Assembly: GCA_964608325.1 (NCBI GenBank)
Contig: CAZSMX010000005.1
Coordinates: 1 to 64,000 of the forward strand
Reading direction: 5' to 3'
Source of the DNA: CAZRVH01 sp964608325
GTDB taxonomy: Bacteria; Patescibacteriota; Gracilibacteria; Peribacterales; Peribacteraceae
Length of the DNA: 64,000 bases
In this document: positions 41,125-49,641 of the stretch, piece after piece
Numbering within the stretch: the stretch's first letter is position 1
Layout: every line of letters starts with the position of its first letter
Made by a program: the position numbers and the translations under genes
Notes under the pieces: model-generated
Told to the model about the DNA's origin: nothing
Seen by the model: the letters and a program-made list of their open reading frames with translations, nothing else
The model's database searches: none

Positions 41125-42876
41125 CTACTCCTGAATGAATCCCTTCACTTGGCTCTCCCAGAGCCGAGCGTAGATCCCCTTCTTTTCGATCAGTTCGTCG
41201 TGCGTGCCGTCCTCCGCGATCTTCCCCTTATCCAACACGATGATGCGGTCCATCATTCTTAGAGTCGACAATCGGTGGGCGATGGCGAGCACGGTCTTTC
41301 CTTTCATCAATTCCTGCAACGCCTGCTGGATGCACGCTTCGCTTTCGCTGTCGAGAGCGGATGTCGCTTCGTCCAGCACCAGGATGGGTGCGTTCTTCAG
41401 GATGGCACGCGCGATGGCAACGCGCTGGCGCTGTCCGCCGGAGAGCTTGATGCCGCGCTCGCCGACCATCGTGTCGTACTTCTTCGGCAGAGACATGATG
41501 AAGTCGTGCGCCTGGGCCTGCTTCGCCGCGCGCTCCACATCGGCGTCCGTCGCGTTTAGGTTTCCGTAGCGGATGTTCTCGCGGATGGTGCGGTGAAAGA
41601 GCGACGTGTCCTGCGGGACGATGGCGATCTGCCTGCGGATGCTTACCTGCGTCGTCTCGCTGATATCCTGGCCGTCAATGACGATGCTGCCTTCCTTCAC
41701 GTCGTACTGGCGCAGGAGCAGGGCTGTGAGGGAGGTCTTGCCTGCGCCGCTGTGTCCCACGAGTCCCACCTTCTGTCCGCCCGGGACTTTGAGTTGGAAG
41801 TGGTCGAAGACGACGGAGTTGCCGTAGCCGAACGATACGTCGTCGAACGTGATGGTGCCTCCGTTCGTTTTCAGGTCTTTCGCATCCTTGTCGTCCACGA
41901 TGTCGTGCGGCACGAGGATTTCCTGCAATCCTTCGGCTGTCTGGCCGTAGTCATCCATGAGCTTGTTGATTTCGTTTCCGATGAAGAGGAGTTGGCGCAT
42001 CTGTCCCATCATCAAGCTGATGATCATGGCGATGTCCCCGACCGTCACGAGCCCCGCTTGCAGCAGGCGCACGGCCATGCCAATCATGGTGAACATGTAC
42101 ACGGCCATCAGTGCGTTGCCCGTGACGAGGGACCATTCGGAATAAAACCAAATGCGTCGGCCGGCGTCCCGGCTGTCGATGATGTAATCCTGCAGGTGGC
42201 CGATTTCAAATTCATGGTGCCCGCTCTGGTGTACCGCCGTCATGTTCGACGCGCTGTCGACCATCACGCCTTTCATCGTCGATCCCGATTCCGCGGCGGC
42301 TCGTGCGAGCGGACGGCGCTTATTCGCCAGGAAGGTCATTACGACGAGGAACACGACGATCCAAGCGGCCATGATCCCCGTCAGGATGGGGTTCGCGGTG
42401 GAAAGGACGACCATTCCGACGATGAATGACATGACCATCGGCAACATCTGCCACAGCGTCGTCTGGATGATGCGCGAACCGCTGTCCGACGCGTTGCCGA
42501 TCTTGTTCGCCAAAGCTCCCGCGAAGCGGTTAGAGAAGTATTCCGCGCTGTGGTAGGTAAGGTAGCTGAAGAGCGTTTCGTAACTGCGTGCGCGGATACC
42601 GGTGATCCACTTCATCCCCATGAATCCGCTGGTGCGCCAACACGCCCACGACGCGACGAAGCCGCCGATGTACATGTACGTGACGGGCCACGGATCGACG
42701 GTCCCTGTCGCAGGATCTTGCGTCAGGGCATTGATGAGGTTTTTCAGGAGGAAGTTGTTGATGCCGTCGATGGTCGTTGCGGTCATCACCGCCACGGTCG
42801 CCGCGATCGCCCAACCCGGATAGAGGCGCGTCAGATAAAGGATGTAGCCGAAGGGGGATTTGGGCAGCGATTTCAT
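41125..42876 (-). CDS. ABC exporter, fused membrane and ATPase domains
   Basis: The protein has 583 residues, the usual half-transporter length. A six-helix membrane domain (about 1-320) precedes the ATPase domain (about 345-583) with GHSGAGKTS (Walker A), IVPQDTSLFHRTIRENI (Q-loop), LSGGQRQRVAIARAIL and ILVLDEATSALD. It resembles MsbA/multidrug or lipid exporters and should work as a homodimer; the substrate is unknown. TATGCT (42885-42890, other strand) ends 8 bases before ATG 42876. The longer start at 42894 would lie upstream of the promoter. Confidence 0.92.
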   Translation of the reverse strand: MKSLPKSPFGYILYLTRLYPGWAIAATVAVMTATTIDGINNFLLKNLINALTQDPATGTVDPWPVTYMYIGGFVASWACWRTSGFMGMKWITGIRARSYETLFSYLTYHSAEYFSNRFAGALANKIGNASDSGSRIIQTTLWQMLPMVMSFIVGMVVLSTANPILTGIMAAWIVVFLVVMTFLANKRRPLARAAAESGSTMKGVMVDSASNMTAVHQSGHHEFEIGHLQDYIIDSRDAGRRIWFYSEWSLVTGNALMAVYMFTMIGMAVRLLQAGLVTVGDIAMIISLMMGQMRQLLFIGNEINKLMDDYGQTAEGLQEILVPHDIVDDKDAKDLKTNGGTITFDDVSFGYGNSVVFDHFQLKVPGGQKVGLVGHSGAGKTSLTALLLRQYDVKEGSIVIDGQDISETTQVSIRRQIAIVPQDTSLFHRTIRENIRYGNLNATDADVERAAKQAQAHDFIMSLPKKYDTMVGERGIKLSGGQRQRVAIARAILKNAPILVLDEATSALDSESEACIQQALQELMKGKTVLAIAHRLSTLRMMDRIIVLDKGKIAEDGTHDELIEKKGIYARLWESQVKGFIQE

Positions 42877-42916
42877 GAGCTGTGAGCATAGCACTCAGAA
42901 CTTCCGAGTGACATAA

Positions 42917-42946
42917 AAAAGCCGGGAGTTCTGTGTCCCGGCTTTT
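42917..42946 (-). terminator. Intrinsic terminator of the cupredoxin gene
   Basis: AAAAGCCGGGA, loop gttctgtg, TCCCGGCTTTT. It lies 22 bases after the cupredoxin stop on the minus strand; the T-run is present on both strands. Confidence 0.88.
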
Positions 42947-42967
42947 AGGCTTCCTATTGGGAAAATC

Positions 42968-43429
42968 TCACGAGATGACGATCGTTCCCTTCATATCCTT
43001 ATGGCCAGGCCCGCAGGGAACCAGGCAACGGAATTCAAACGTTCCCGCCTTGTCGGTGGGGATGACGATGTCCTTCGTCTCGCCCGGGTTGATGCGGACG
43101 TTGAGTCCCAGTTCCATCGCCCCGAAGCTGTGGATACCGTTCACGTTCGTCAGGCGGACGACGACCTTCTCTCCTTTTTTCGCTTGAATGGTGAGCGGGC
43201 TGAAGGTCCAATCCGTGGATGTCATGGCGATGACACGGGTATCGTCAATGGCGGTCGTTGCCGTGGAAGAATCGGTCCCTTCGCTGGAAGCGGGTGCTGA
43301 CGATGTTGCCGTTGCCATGGAGCTGGACGAAGGCGAAGCCGACGAGTCGGAATCGCCGATCGTTCCCGATGTATTGCAGGCCGCGAGGCCAATGGTAAGG
43401 ATTGCTGCTGCGATTGCTGGGTATTTCAT
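42968..43429 (-). CDS. Cupredoxin lipoprotein with CuA-like ligand pattern
   Basis: The protein has 153 residues. The lipobox ends LAAC (Cys18). A Ser/Ala/Thr tether (about 20-60) leads to a single cupredoxin domain. Ligand candidates are His100 (NGIHSF), Cys135, Cys139, His143 and Met146 in CLVPCGPGHKDM. The C-x3-C-x3-H-x2-M spacing is that of the CuA site in cytochrome oxidase subunit II and NosZ, rather than a blue-copper site with one Cys. No oxidase genes are present in the window. It may carry electrons or bind copper outside the membrane. The gene is divergent from the two-component system and shares an operator with it. Confidence 0.85.
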   Translation of the reverse strand: MKYPAIAAAILTIGLAACNTSGTIGDSDSSASPSSSSMATATSSAPASSEGTDSSTATTAIDDTRVIAMTSTDWTFSPLTIQAKKGEKVVVRLTNVNGIHSFGAMELGLNVRINPGETKDIVIPTDKAGTFEFRCLVPCGPGHKDMKGTIVIS

Positions 43430-43458
43430 GGGAGGAAGAAACGGATAAAAACGATGTG

Positions 43459-43500
43459 AGTATAGGGTATCGGCAACTGGTTAAGAAAAGGTTAAGAATC
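43459..43500 (-). promoter_or_regulatory. Cupredoxin promoter with 11-bp-spaced CTTAA repeats
   Basis: On the minus strand CTTAACC occurs twice, 11 bases apart (about 43479-43496), 14 bases upstream of TATACT (43459-43464). The same CTTAA direct repeat precedes the response regulator gene and a third promoter at 45427-45459. Confidence 0.6.
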
Positions 43501-43542
43501 ATGTTGTTCCGCATGAGAGACGGGTGTATTGCTGAATCCTGT

Positions 43543-43575
43543 CTTAATACATCCTTAATCTTTCATCCGTATCCT
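43543..43575 (+). promoter_or_regulatory. Response regulator promoter with 11-bp-spaced CTTAA repeats
   Basis: CTTAAT at 43543 and 43554 (11-base period), then TATCCT (43570-43575), 6 bases before ATG 43582. Tandem direct repeats at one helical turn in the -35 position are typical of OmpR/PhoB-type activator sites, which suggests autoregulation. Confidence 0.6.
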
Positions 43576-43581
43576 TCGCCC

Positions 43582-44241
43582 ATGCATATCCTGCTTATCG
43601 AGGACCAACAGAAACTCGCGGACAACATGCGCAGGTTTTTGGAATTGGAAAAATACGCCGTCACCGTCTGCAACGACGGCCGCGATGGATTTGAAAAGGC
43701 GATGACGCAGGAATTCGATCTCATCATTCTCGACATCAACCTTCCCGGCATGGACGGATACGTCATCTGTTCCATGCTTCGCCAGAACAAGAAGAACCTC
43801 CCCATCCTCATGCTCACGGCACGCACGAAGCAGGAGGAAGTCGTGCACGGGTTGAACATCGGCGCCGATGATTACCTTAAAAAGCCTTTCGATCTGAACG
43901 AGCTCCTCGCGCGCGTCCGTGCGTTGCTGCGTCGCCAGAGCGAAAAGGCCCCGCAGTTGGAAGCCGGGGATATCGTGCTGGATACGAATACGCAGGAAGT
44001 GCGTCGCAAAGGAAAGAAGGTCAATCTGTCGCCGAAGGAGTACGCGCTCTTCCTTTTCCTTCTCCAGAACAGGGGCGTGGTCCAGGACAGGCCGCGTATC
44101 ATCGAGCACGTATGGGGCGGCAACGACGCGCTTCTTTTTTCCCAGACCGTCGACGTGCACATCGCGTACCTGCGGCGTAAACTCGGGAAGTCCGTCATCG
44201 AGACGGTGCCCGGGAAGGGGTATCTCATTCCCAAAGACTGA
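43582..44241 (+). CDS. Two-component response regulator, OmpR/PhoB family
   Basis: The protein has 219 residues. The receiver domain (1-118) has the acidic pair in LIEDQ, phospho-acceptor Asp51 in LIILDINLPGMDG, Thr in LMLTAR and Lys in YLKKPF. The winged-helix DNA-binding domain (about 128-217) ends in TVDVHIAYLRRKLG and ETVPGKGYLI. ATG 43582 is chosen from the promoter position; the longer start at 43402 lies in the divergent regulatory region. Its TGA overlaps the kinase ATG (ATG starts at the A of TGA). Its own promoter and the cupredoxin promoter carry a likely binding site. Confidence 0.95.
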   Translation: MHILLIEDQQKLADNMRRFLELEKYAVTVCNDGRDGFEKAMTQEFDLIILDINLPGMDGYVICSMLRQNKKNLPILMLTARTKQEEVVHGLNIGADDYLKKPFDLNELLARVRALLRRQSEKAPQLEAGDIVLDTNTQEVRRKGKKVNLSPKEYALFLFLLQNRGVVQDRPRIIEHVWGGNDALLFSQTVDVHIAYLRRKLGKSVIETVPGKGYLIPKD

Positions 44242-45431
44242 TGTTCAAAAAGATCAGCTACATGATTGCCCTCCAGTTCACGGCTTTCGTGTTTCTCCTT
44301 TTTTTAGTTAACGGTCTTATATTCCTGGGCATTGATTTTCAAAACGCCCAGCGCCAGACAGCCGGGCGCCTGCTCGGAACCGCGGATTACGTGCTGGGGC
44401 AATTCATTCCCGGCCGCGGAATTCCCATTACGTCCATACCGCCCATGATCAGGGATCGCGTGCGCATCGCGGATATGAAGGGGGAGGTGTTGTTCGAAGG
44501 CGGCATCTTCGAGTCCGTTCCTTTCACTACGCAGGAAGGGCTGTCCGACATACGCATCCAGAACGACGAGTACGCCGTGCTTACCACGAAAATCCTGTAC
44601 AAAGGGGACCTTGCCGGATACATCCAGGTGGCGGACGTGGAGCGCCAGCAGTTCCGAGACCTTCCGTCGCGCGTGTTCCTGTATTTGTTCGTGAGCGTCG
44701 TCATCTCGCTCCTCACCTTCGGCGTCGGCCGTTTCTTCGCCCGCCGGAGCCTTCTGCCCGCCGAACGCATGGTAACGAAGCTCGAGCAATTCACGCAGGA
44801 CGCGAGCCATGAATTGCGCACGCCTCTTGCGGCGTTGAATTCGTCGCTGGATCTCGCGCTGAAGACGGAGTCCTATAAGGAAGGCATCGTATCGGCGAAG
44901 GAAGACCTCCGGCAGGTACTCACGCTCGTCGAGCGGCTCCTGGAGATCGCAAGGTTGGAACAATTCATCATCCATCCCGAAACCGTCGACGTGTCCGCCC
45001 TGGTGCGCGATGCCGTTGAACGCTACAAACCCCTGGCTTTGGAAAAGGGAATTACGATCGATACGGATTTGGATGAGGCGTATGTCATTAGCGCCGATCC
45101 TTCTTTGTTGCGACAAGTCATGAATAACCTTTTGTCGAACGCGATCAAATACAACAAACCGGACGGAAAGGTCGCCGTAGAGCTGCGAAAAGGGAAACTG
45201 ACCGTGGAAGATACGGGTATTGGGATCGCGAAGGAGGATATCTCCCATATTTTCGACCGTTTCTATCAAGTGGACGATTCCCGTTCCCGCGGAGGTTTCG
45301 GGCTTGGCCTTTCCCTCGTACGCAAAATCGTAGACGTCCACGGCTGGGATTTGGCCGTGAAGAGCACCCAGGGGAAGGGGAGTCGCTTTATCATCACGTT
45401 TTCGGGAAACGGCCGCGTAAAACAGCCTTAA
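44241..45431 (+). CDS. Sensor histidine kinase
   Basis: The protein has 396 residues. Two transmembrane helices (about 8-32 and 145-168) flank an extracytoplasmic sensor of about 110 residues with no recognised fold. The HisKA domain has His190 in DASHELRTPLAAL. The ATPase domain has the N box QVMNNLLSNAIKYN, G1 VEDTGIGIA, F box FDRFYQVDDS and G2 GGFGLGLSLV. It should phosphorylate the response regulator encoded just upstream. Divergence from a cupredoxin gene suggests a copper or redox signal; this is inference. Confidence 0.94.
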   Translation: MFKKISYMIALQFTAFVFLLFLVNGLIFLGIDFQNAQRQTAGRLLGTADYVLGQFIPGRGIPITSIPPMIRDRVRIADMKGEVLFEGGIFESVPFTTQEGLSDIRIQNDEYAVLTTKILYKGDLAGYIQVADVERQQFRDLPSRVFLYLFVSVVISLLTFGVGRFFARRSLLPAERMVTKLEQFTQDASHELRTPLAALNSSLDLALKTESYKEGIVSAKEDLRQVLTLVERLLEIARLEQFIIHPETVDVSALVRDAVERYKPLALEKGITIDTDLDEAYVISADPSLLRQVMNNLLSNAIKYNKPDGKVAVELRKGKLTVEDTGIGIAKEDISHIFDRFYQVDDSRSRGGFGLGLSLVRKIVDVHGWDLAVKSTQGKGSRFIITFSGNGRVKQP

Positions 45432-45459
45432 TACGTTCTTAATACCCCTTTTATACAAT
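45427..45459 (+). promoter_or_regulatory. Third CTTAA-repeat promoter, after the kinase gene
   Basis: CTTAATAC at 45427 and again at 45438 (11-base period), then TACAAT (45454-45459). The layout matches the response regulator promoter. Downstream lie a possible short RNA and the acidic SLH protein gene. Confidence 0.55.
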
Positions 45460-45465
45460 GCGAAT

Positions 45466-45536
45466 GTCTCATTTTGACATAGAGCAGAATCGAGACGGAA
45501 GGGATCAAAGGAGGCCCAAAAGGCCTTCTTTGTTTT
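45466..45536 (+). ncRNA. Candidate short RNA of about 70 nt
   Basis: Begins just after the CTTAA-repeat promoter and ends at an intrinsic terminator (45507-45535). An open frame from 45464 runs through the terminator and shows no protein-like features, so a non-coding RNA or a simple terminated leader is more likely. The terminator may alternatively just end the kinase transcript. Confidence 0.35.
45507..45535 (+). terminator. Intrinsic terminator after the two-component operon
   Basis: AAAGGAGGCC, loop caaaa, GGCCTTCTTT (one G-T pair), then GTTTT. Confidence 0.8.
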
Positions 45537-45611
45537 ATAAGCAGGCAATACCCTTGTTAAAATGCAAAAAAGATTGCATTACCACCAATTCCTATACTAT
45601 AGTCTTCCACT

Positions 45612-47192
45612 ATGTATACATCCATTCGCACCCTTTTACTCGCATTGGGACTCACCCTGCCGGTTGTCACGACTGCGCAGACGTACGCCGGGACCATGAC
45701 CCGCGCGTCGTTCGTGCAGACGCTCATGAGCACGAAAGGCATCCCGGCCGGCGGAGGCAATTGCTTCACGGACGTCCGCAACGAGTCTTTCGCTCCCGCG
45801 GTCTGCGGTGCGCGTAACTACGGCATCGTCTCGGGCAACCCGAACGGCCAGTTCCGCCCGTATGACGGCGTCACGTTCATCGAAGCCGCTGCCATGGTAG
45901 TCCGCGCAGAGCGTGTGACCGTTGGGTTCGACAGCATCTGGTACCGCCCGTACATCGAGAAGCTCAACGAATGGAATGCCATCCCGGCATCGATCAACAA
46001 CATCCTGATGCCGCTTTCGTCGGTCCAGGCGACCGAGTTGATTTCCAAGGTTGCGTTCCGCAGCGGTGGAAGTTCCTCTTCGTGGAGCTCTTCCAGCGCA
46101 GGTTCCCAGACCGACGGAGACCTGTCCGTTTCCGCCAGCGATACGACGGTCGAGCCGGGTGACCGCGTGACGTTCACGATCCGCATCAAGAACGACCGTA
46201 ATCGCGACATCGAGACGGATCTTAATGCGTTCTTGGATGATGATTTGGAATTCGTTTCTGCCAGCGACGACGGCGATGAAGTGCAGCAGGACGAAGAGGT
46301 CGAATGGCAGGATATCGAGGTGAATGAGGATGATTCCGAGACGGTCACGCTGAAGATCCGCATCGACGACCGCGCCGACGACGGCGACACGCTCCGCGTC
46401 CGATTCGAGACCGACGATGACGAGGTTACCATGCGTCTGCACGTTCAGGATGATGACAACGAAGATGATAACGATGACGACGACAACGACGCGGATATCA
46501 CCGTGAGCATCTCCGAGTCCGATGATCCGGTGGAACCAGGAGACACGGTTACATACCGCATCAGGCTGACGAATAACAGCAACGATGACGAAGAGACCGA
46601 CGTGCGTGCCTTCCTCGACCGTGACATGACCTTTGTGTCCGCCTCCGAAGACGGCTATGAGCGCAATGGCGACGAAGTGCAGTGGAACGACGTGGAAGTC
46701 CGCGAAGACCGTACCCTGACACTGTTGCTCACGGTACGCATCGACAACAGCGCCGATGACGGTGATACACTCGAACTCCAGGTGGAGACCGATGACGACG
46801 AAGATACGGAAGAGACCGAGGTGGAGGACAATAACGACAATAACGATGGCGATGAGAATATTGACATCTCCATCAGCGCTTCCGACAGTTACGTACGCGT
46901 CGGTGACAGCGTCACGTTCCATATCCGCCTGGAGAACAACGATAACGAAGACATCCAGCCCGTGATCCGCGCCTATCTGGACGATGCCATGAGCTACCTC
47001 ACGGCAGGGAACGGAGGTGAGCTGATCGGTGATGACGAGGTGAAGTGGGATGATGTGGAAATCCAGGAAGACGACGATAGGACCATCCAATTGACCGTTC
47101 GCATCAATGATCGCGTTCGTCCCGGAGATACCTTGGTTTTGCGAGTAACGGCAGGTAATGACGAGAGATCGCTGACCATCCGCGGGGAATGA
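45612..47192 (+). CDS. SLH-domain surface protein with three highly acidic repeats
   Basis: The protein has 526 residues. A signal peptide (about 1-22, cut near TTAQT) precedes S-layer-homology-like repeats (about 28-155; FTDVRNESFAPAVCGARNYG, GQFRPYDGVTFIEAAAMVV). A short Ser linker leads to three DUF11-like beta domains (about 172-280, 295-405, 415-525), each with VEPGD.VTFTIR-type starts and separated by runs of Asp, Asn and Glu. The acidity suggests calcium binding or charge repulsion at the cell surface; SLH domains bind the cell wall in other bacteria. TATACT lies about 12 bases before ATG 45612. It is located after the two-component operon. Confidence 0.87.
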   Translation: MYTSIRTLLLALGLTLPVVTTAQTYAGTMTRASFVQTLMSTKGIPAGGGNCFTDVRNESFAPAVCGARNYGIVSGNPNGQFRPYDGVTFIEAAAMVVRAERVTVGFDSIWYRPYIEKLNEWNAIPASINNILMPLSSVQATELISKVAFRSGGSSSSWSSSSAGSQTDGDLSVSASDTTVEPGDRVTFTIRIKNDRNRDIETDLNAFLDDDLEFVSASDDGDEVQQDEEVEWQDIEVNEDDSETVTLKIRIDDRADDGDTLRVRFETDDDEVTMRLHVQDDDNEDDNDDDDNDADITVSISESDDPVEPGDTVTYRIRLTNNSNDDEETDVRAFLDRDMTFVSASEDGYERNGDEVQWNDVEVREDRTLTLLLTVRIDNSADDGDTLELQVETDDDEDTEETEVEDNNDNNDGDENIDISISASDSYVRVGDSVTFHIRLENNDNEDIQPVIRAYLDDAMSYLTAGNGGELIGDDEVKWDDVEIQEDDDRTIQLTVRINDRVRPGDTLVLRVTAGNDERSLTIRGE

Positions 47193-47213
47193 CGGCTGAA
47201 TAATGATTCCTGC

Positions 47214-47241
47214 AAACGGCCGGGAATACCCGGCCGTTTTT
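47214..47241 (+). terminator. Intrinsic terminator after the SLH protein gene
   Basis: AAACGGCCGGG, loop aata, CCCGGCCGTTT, then TT. Confidence 0.92.
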
Positions 47242-47336
47242 CGTGCGCTTCCGAATAACTACCGACAAGTGAATTTTGTCTTACAGATGCGCAATAGACG
47301 GGTTGTATGACATGCTATCAAAGAAGTTGGAAAGTA

Positions 47337-47356
47337 CGTTATGATTCAAAATAACG
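47337..47356. promoter_or_regulatory. Palindrome upstream of the 548-aa gene
   Basis: CGTTAT, 8 bases, ATAACG. It lies about 30 bases upstream of the -35, a possible operator. Confidence 0.3.
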
Positions 47357-47386
47357 GCCTTATCCAGCGATTACAGCCTCACCTTG

Positions 47387-47413
47387 TTGACATTTATAAA
47401 ATAGTAGTATAAT
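47387..47413 (+). promoter_or_regulatory. Near-consensus promoter of the 548-aa gene
   Basis: TTGACA (47387-47392), 15-base spacer, TATAAT (47408-47413), then 6 bases to ATG 47420. Both hexamers are perfect, the spacer is short, and the mRNA would be leaderless. Confidence 0.7.
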
Positions 47414-47419
47414 AACAAT

Positions 47420-49066
47420 ATGAATACTGCACAATTTACTGACATTCCGGAAAATGATGAGAATGACGGACTCGACCGAGTCGTCGTTCCATCTCTCTCT
47501 TTTGTGAATGAGGAGAGAGTTAGCCTGTTACGCAGGACAAGTAATCCTCTCGTGACGTTCGTTGCGGGAACATTGGCGGCGCTCGGCGCTGCAGATAATA
47601 CAATGGCACAAAGTCCCGAGAGTCCTAAAATGACGGATGTTGCCATGGCTCCCTCGGGTATTTCAGCGCAGAGCGCCATCGAGGATCCGGAGTTGAAGGT
47701 TGATGCGTTTAAAGTAAAAATTCGCAATAAGTACAAAATGGATTTCGGCAGGACCGAAACTGCAAAGGGCATTGCTCAAATAATGCAGGCTCGAAGCCTA
47801 TTGCCTAAACTTGTCACCGAAATTCCGAAGGTTGCGGATGAATTTGAGCGCAGGGCGATCCATGAGATTGTATTTGAAACAGCAACGATTGCCGGAAAGC
47901 ACAAGGAAGCGCTTTTTTCCAACATGGTTTTGACTCCCGAGTCCGATTTGTTCACGGCTGCCTATCTTGAGAAGGAAATAAGCATATTGCAAAGCGCCAG
48001 GGCCAACGAAGCCAATACAAATGCGAAACTGGTGCAGATTGATATACAGAACGAATTGAATGAAAGAAAAGACATCGAGAGCTCTCTGAAGATATTGGAA
48101 ATGAATCCAGCTGATGCCGAGCACAATCAAAAGATCGGGGAGTACGTGTTCTTTGAACAAGGTTCTGCAAAAGGTCTTTTCTTTTTGGCGAAGGGAACCA
48201 ATCCCTTGCACAGGACATTAGCCGCAAAAATGGGTGACGCTGTCGCTTGGTGGAACGCTGTTTCCGATGAGATGAACACGAAGTTTAGGCCGCGAATCAA
48301 AGAATTTGCATTGCAGCTCTACCTGAAGAATCCTGGTGCATATACAGCAGAGCAACAGGCTATCTTTGAAGCCGGACTCAAATCGTCCTCATTGCAAATG
48401 AAGGCGGCGCAAATGCGCGCCCCATTGGCAATCGCATCCGTAGGTGCGGCGCCCGAAATCAAGGAAGCGACGGCCGCATCTCAAAGTACTCTTGAAAAAG
48501 ATTCTAAAAATACGTGGATAAACGCATTGCAGGTCATTCCACCCCAAAAATTTGGAAACATAGTGCCCAATGGAAAAGGAGGTGTTCTGTTTAAGGGTAA
48601 AGAGCTTGGCAGCGGTACACTTGATTTGCCATTTGTTGCCAATGGTGAGTTTGATTTTGCATCTGAATTTATTGAAGGCGATGGCGCAGGAAATATTTGC
48701 TTTATCATGCCTATTGGAACAAGTAGCTGCATGGTTCTCAAAGGCCCTGATTTCATCGGACTTGATACCATCAAAAACGAGCGTGCAGCTTTCAACAAGA
48801 CCAATAAGAAAATTACCTTTCCGAAGGGGGTGCCTCATAAGCTGCTCGTTAGTGTCCGAAGGGGTAAGGCGGATAATTCCGCGAATATTAAAGTATACGT
48901 CGATGGTGAGCTGTGTATTGAACACGAGGGTGACATCACTGATTATTCTACGACAAAGCCCTGGGATAGGGGGCAGTTTGCATTCGGGGTCGGCAATCAT
49001 GCGACCAATTTTGAGCTCCTGAGTTGCGGCATCAACATGGTTTCTGGAACCATTAAGCCAAAATAA
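47420..49066 (+). CDS. Unknown exported or membrane-associated protein with C-terminal concanavalin-like domain
   Basis: The protein has 548 residues. A hydrophobic segment at about 43-60 (PLVTFVAGTLAALGAA, then MAQSPES) looks like an internal or late signal sequence after a 40-residue acidic N-terminus. The middle (about 85-340) is helical with no recognised family. The C-terminal 190 residues are beta-rich (NGEFDFASEFIEGDGAGNI, VRRGKADNSANIKVYVDGELCI, FAFGVGNHATNFELL), like laminin-G/DUF1080 sugar-binding folds. Composition is somewhat more AT-rich than the neighbours, consistent with transfer. Carbohydrate binding is inference. Confidence 0.75.
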   Translation: MNTAQFTDIPENDENDGLDRVVVPSLSFVNEERVSLLRRTSNPLVTFVAGTLAALGAADNTMAQSPESPKMTDVAMAPSGISAQSAIEDPELKVDAFKVKIRNKYKMDFGRTETAKGIAQIMQARSLLPKLVTEIPKVADEFERRAIHEIVFETATIAGKHKEALFSNMVLTPESDLFTAAYLEKEISILQSARANEANTNAKLVQIDIQNELNERKDIESSLKILEMNPADAEHNQKIGEYVFFEQGSAKGLFFLAKGTNPLHRTLAAKMGDAVAWWNAVSDEMNTKFRPRIKEFALQLYLKNPGAYTAEQQAIFEAGLKSSSLQMKAAQMRAPLAIASVGAAPEIKEATAASQSTLEKDSKNTWINALQVIPPQKFGNIVPNGKGGVLFKGKELGSGTLDLPFVANGEFDFASEFIEGDGAGNICFIMPIGTSSCMVLKGPDFIGLDTIKNERAAFNKTNKKITFPKGVPHKLLVSVRRGKADNSANIKVYVDGELCIEHEGDITDYSTTKPWDRGQFAFGVGNHATNFELLSCGINMVSGTIKPK

Positions 49067-49088
49067 ATTATTAGATACATGATCTTTT

Positions 49089-49116
49089 AAAAAGGCCGGA
49101 GCGATCCGGCCTTTTT
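49089..49116. terminator. Bidirectional intrinsic terminator
   Basis: AAAAAGGCCGGA, loop gcga, TCCGGCCTTTTT. It lies between the convergent genes ending at 49066 and 49135. Confidence 0.93.
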
Positions 49117-49134
49117 GAATTTTTACTAGGATAT

Positions 49135-49485
49135 CTATTTCTTTCCTCCGAATCCGACGCCCAGACATACCAGGGCGATGGCGGCATGGAGGTAGTTGTC
49201 CGCGTCGTTGACGGTGAAGAGATTGAGGATGCTTCCGCCGTTCACGAATCCGATGATCGTGACAAGCGCGTACACGATACCGAAGATGATGAGGTACAGG
49301 CGCGCGTAGGATTCCCCGGAAGAAACGGCAAGGAGTCCGACGATACCGCTGAGAAGGTGGACGATGTTATGGACGCTGTCCACTTCGAAGATACCGAGGA
49401 TAGGATCGTTTACGAAACCAAGAAGACCGACGAGGATGAGTACCACGCTGAGTACCCACGTAACTGTCTTTGTCAGACTGTTCAT
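49135..49485 (-). CDS. DUF4383-like small membrane protein
   Basis: The protein has 116 residues with four predicted transmembrane helices (about 7-25, 40-57, 62-82, 97-112). The pattern VHNIVHLLSGIVGL and NYLHAAIALVCLGVG with conserved His is typical of DUF4383 proteins. Function is unknown. ATG 49485 follows the leader ttccttccccctttctt, nearly the same as those before the genes at 1669 and 37352. Confidence 0.82.
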   Translation of the reverse strand: MNSLTKTVTWVLSVVLILVGLLGFVNDPILGIFEVDSVHNIVHLLSGIVGLLAVSSGESYARLYLIIFGIVYALVTIIGFVNGGSILNLFTVNDADNYLHAAIALVCLGVGFGGKK

Positions 49486-49641
49486 AAGAAAGGGGGAAGG
49501 AATTAAGGATTACCTTCAAATATAGCATTCGTGACAACCAATTCGTACTTTTATGTCTTTTTAAGCAAGGCATTCTTCTTTGTTGAACAGTTGAGATACT
49601 GCGCGGGTTTTTCAGGCCATACTGTATACTTTGTTCCTTTC

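Noticed and set aside
45464..45817. Open frame of about 118 codons after the kinase gene
   Set aside because: It runs through an intrinsic terminator and overlaps the start of the SLH gene; the translation has no protein-like features.
45636..47090. Minus-strand open frame of 484 codons
   Set aside because: Antisense of the acidic SLH protein; Val/Ile/His-rich low complexity caused by reverse Asp/Glu codons.
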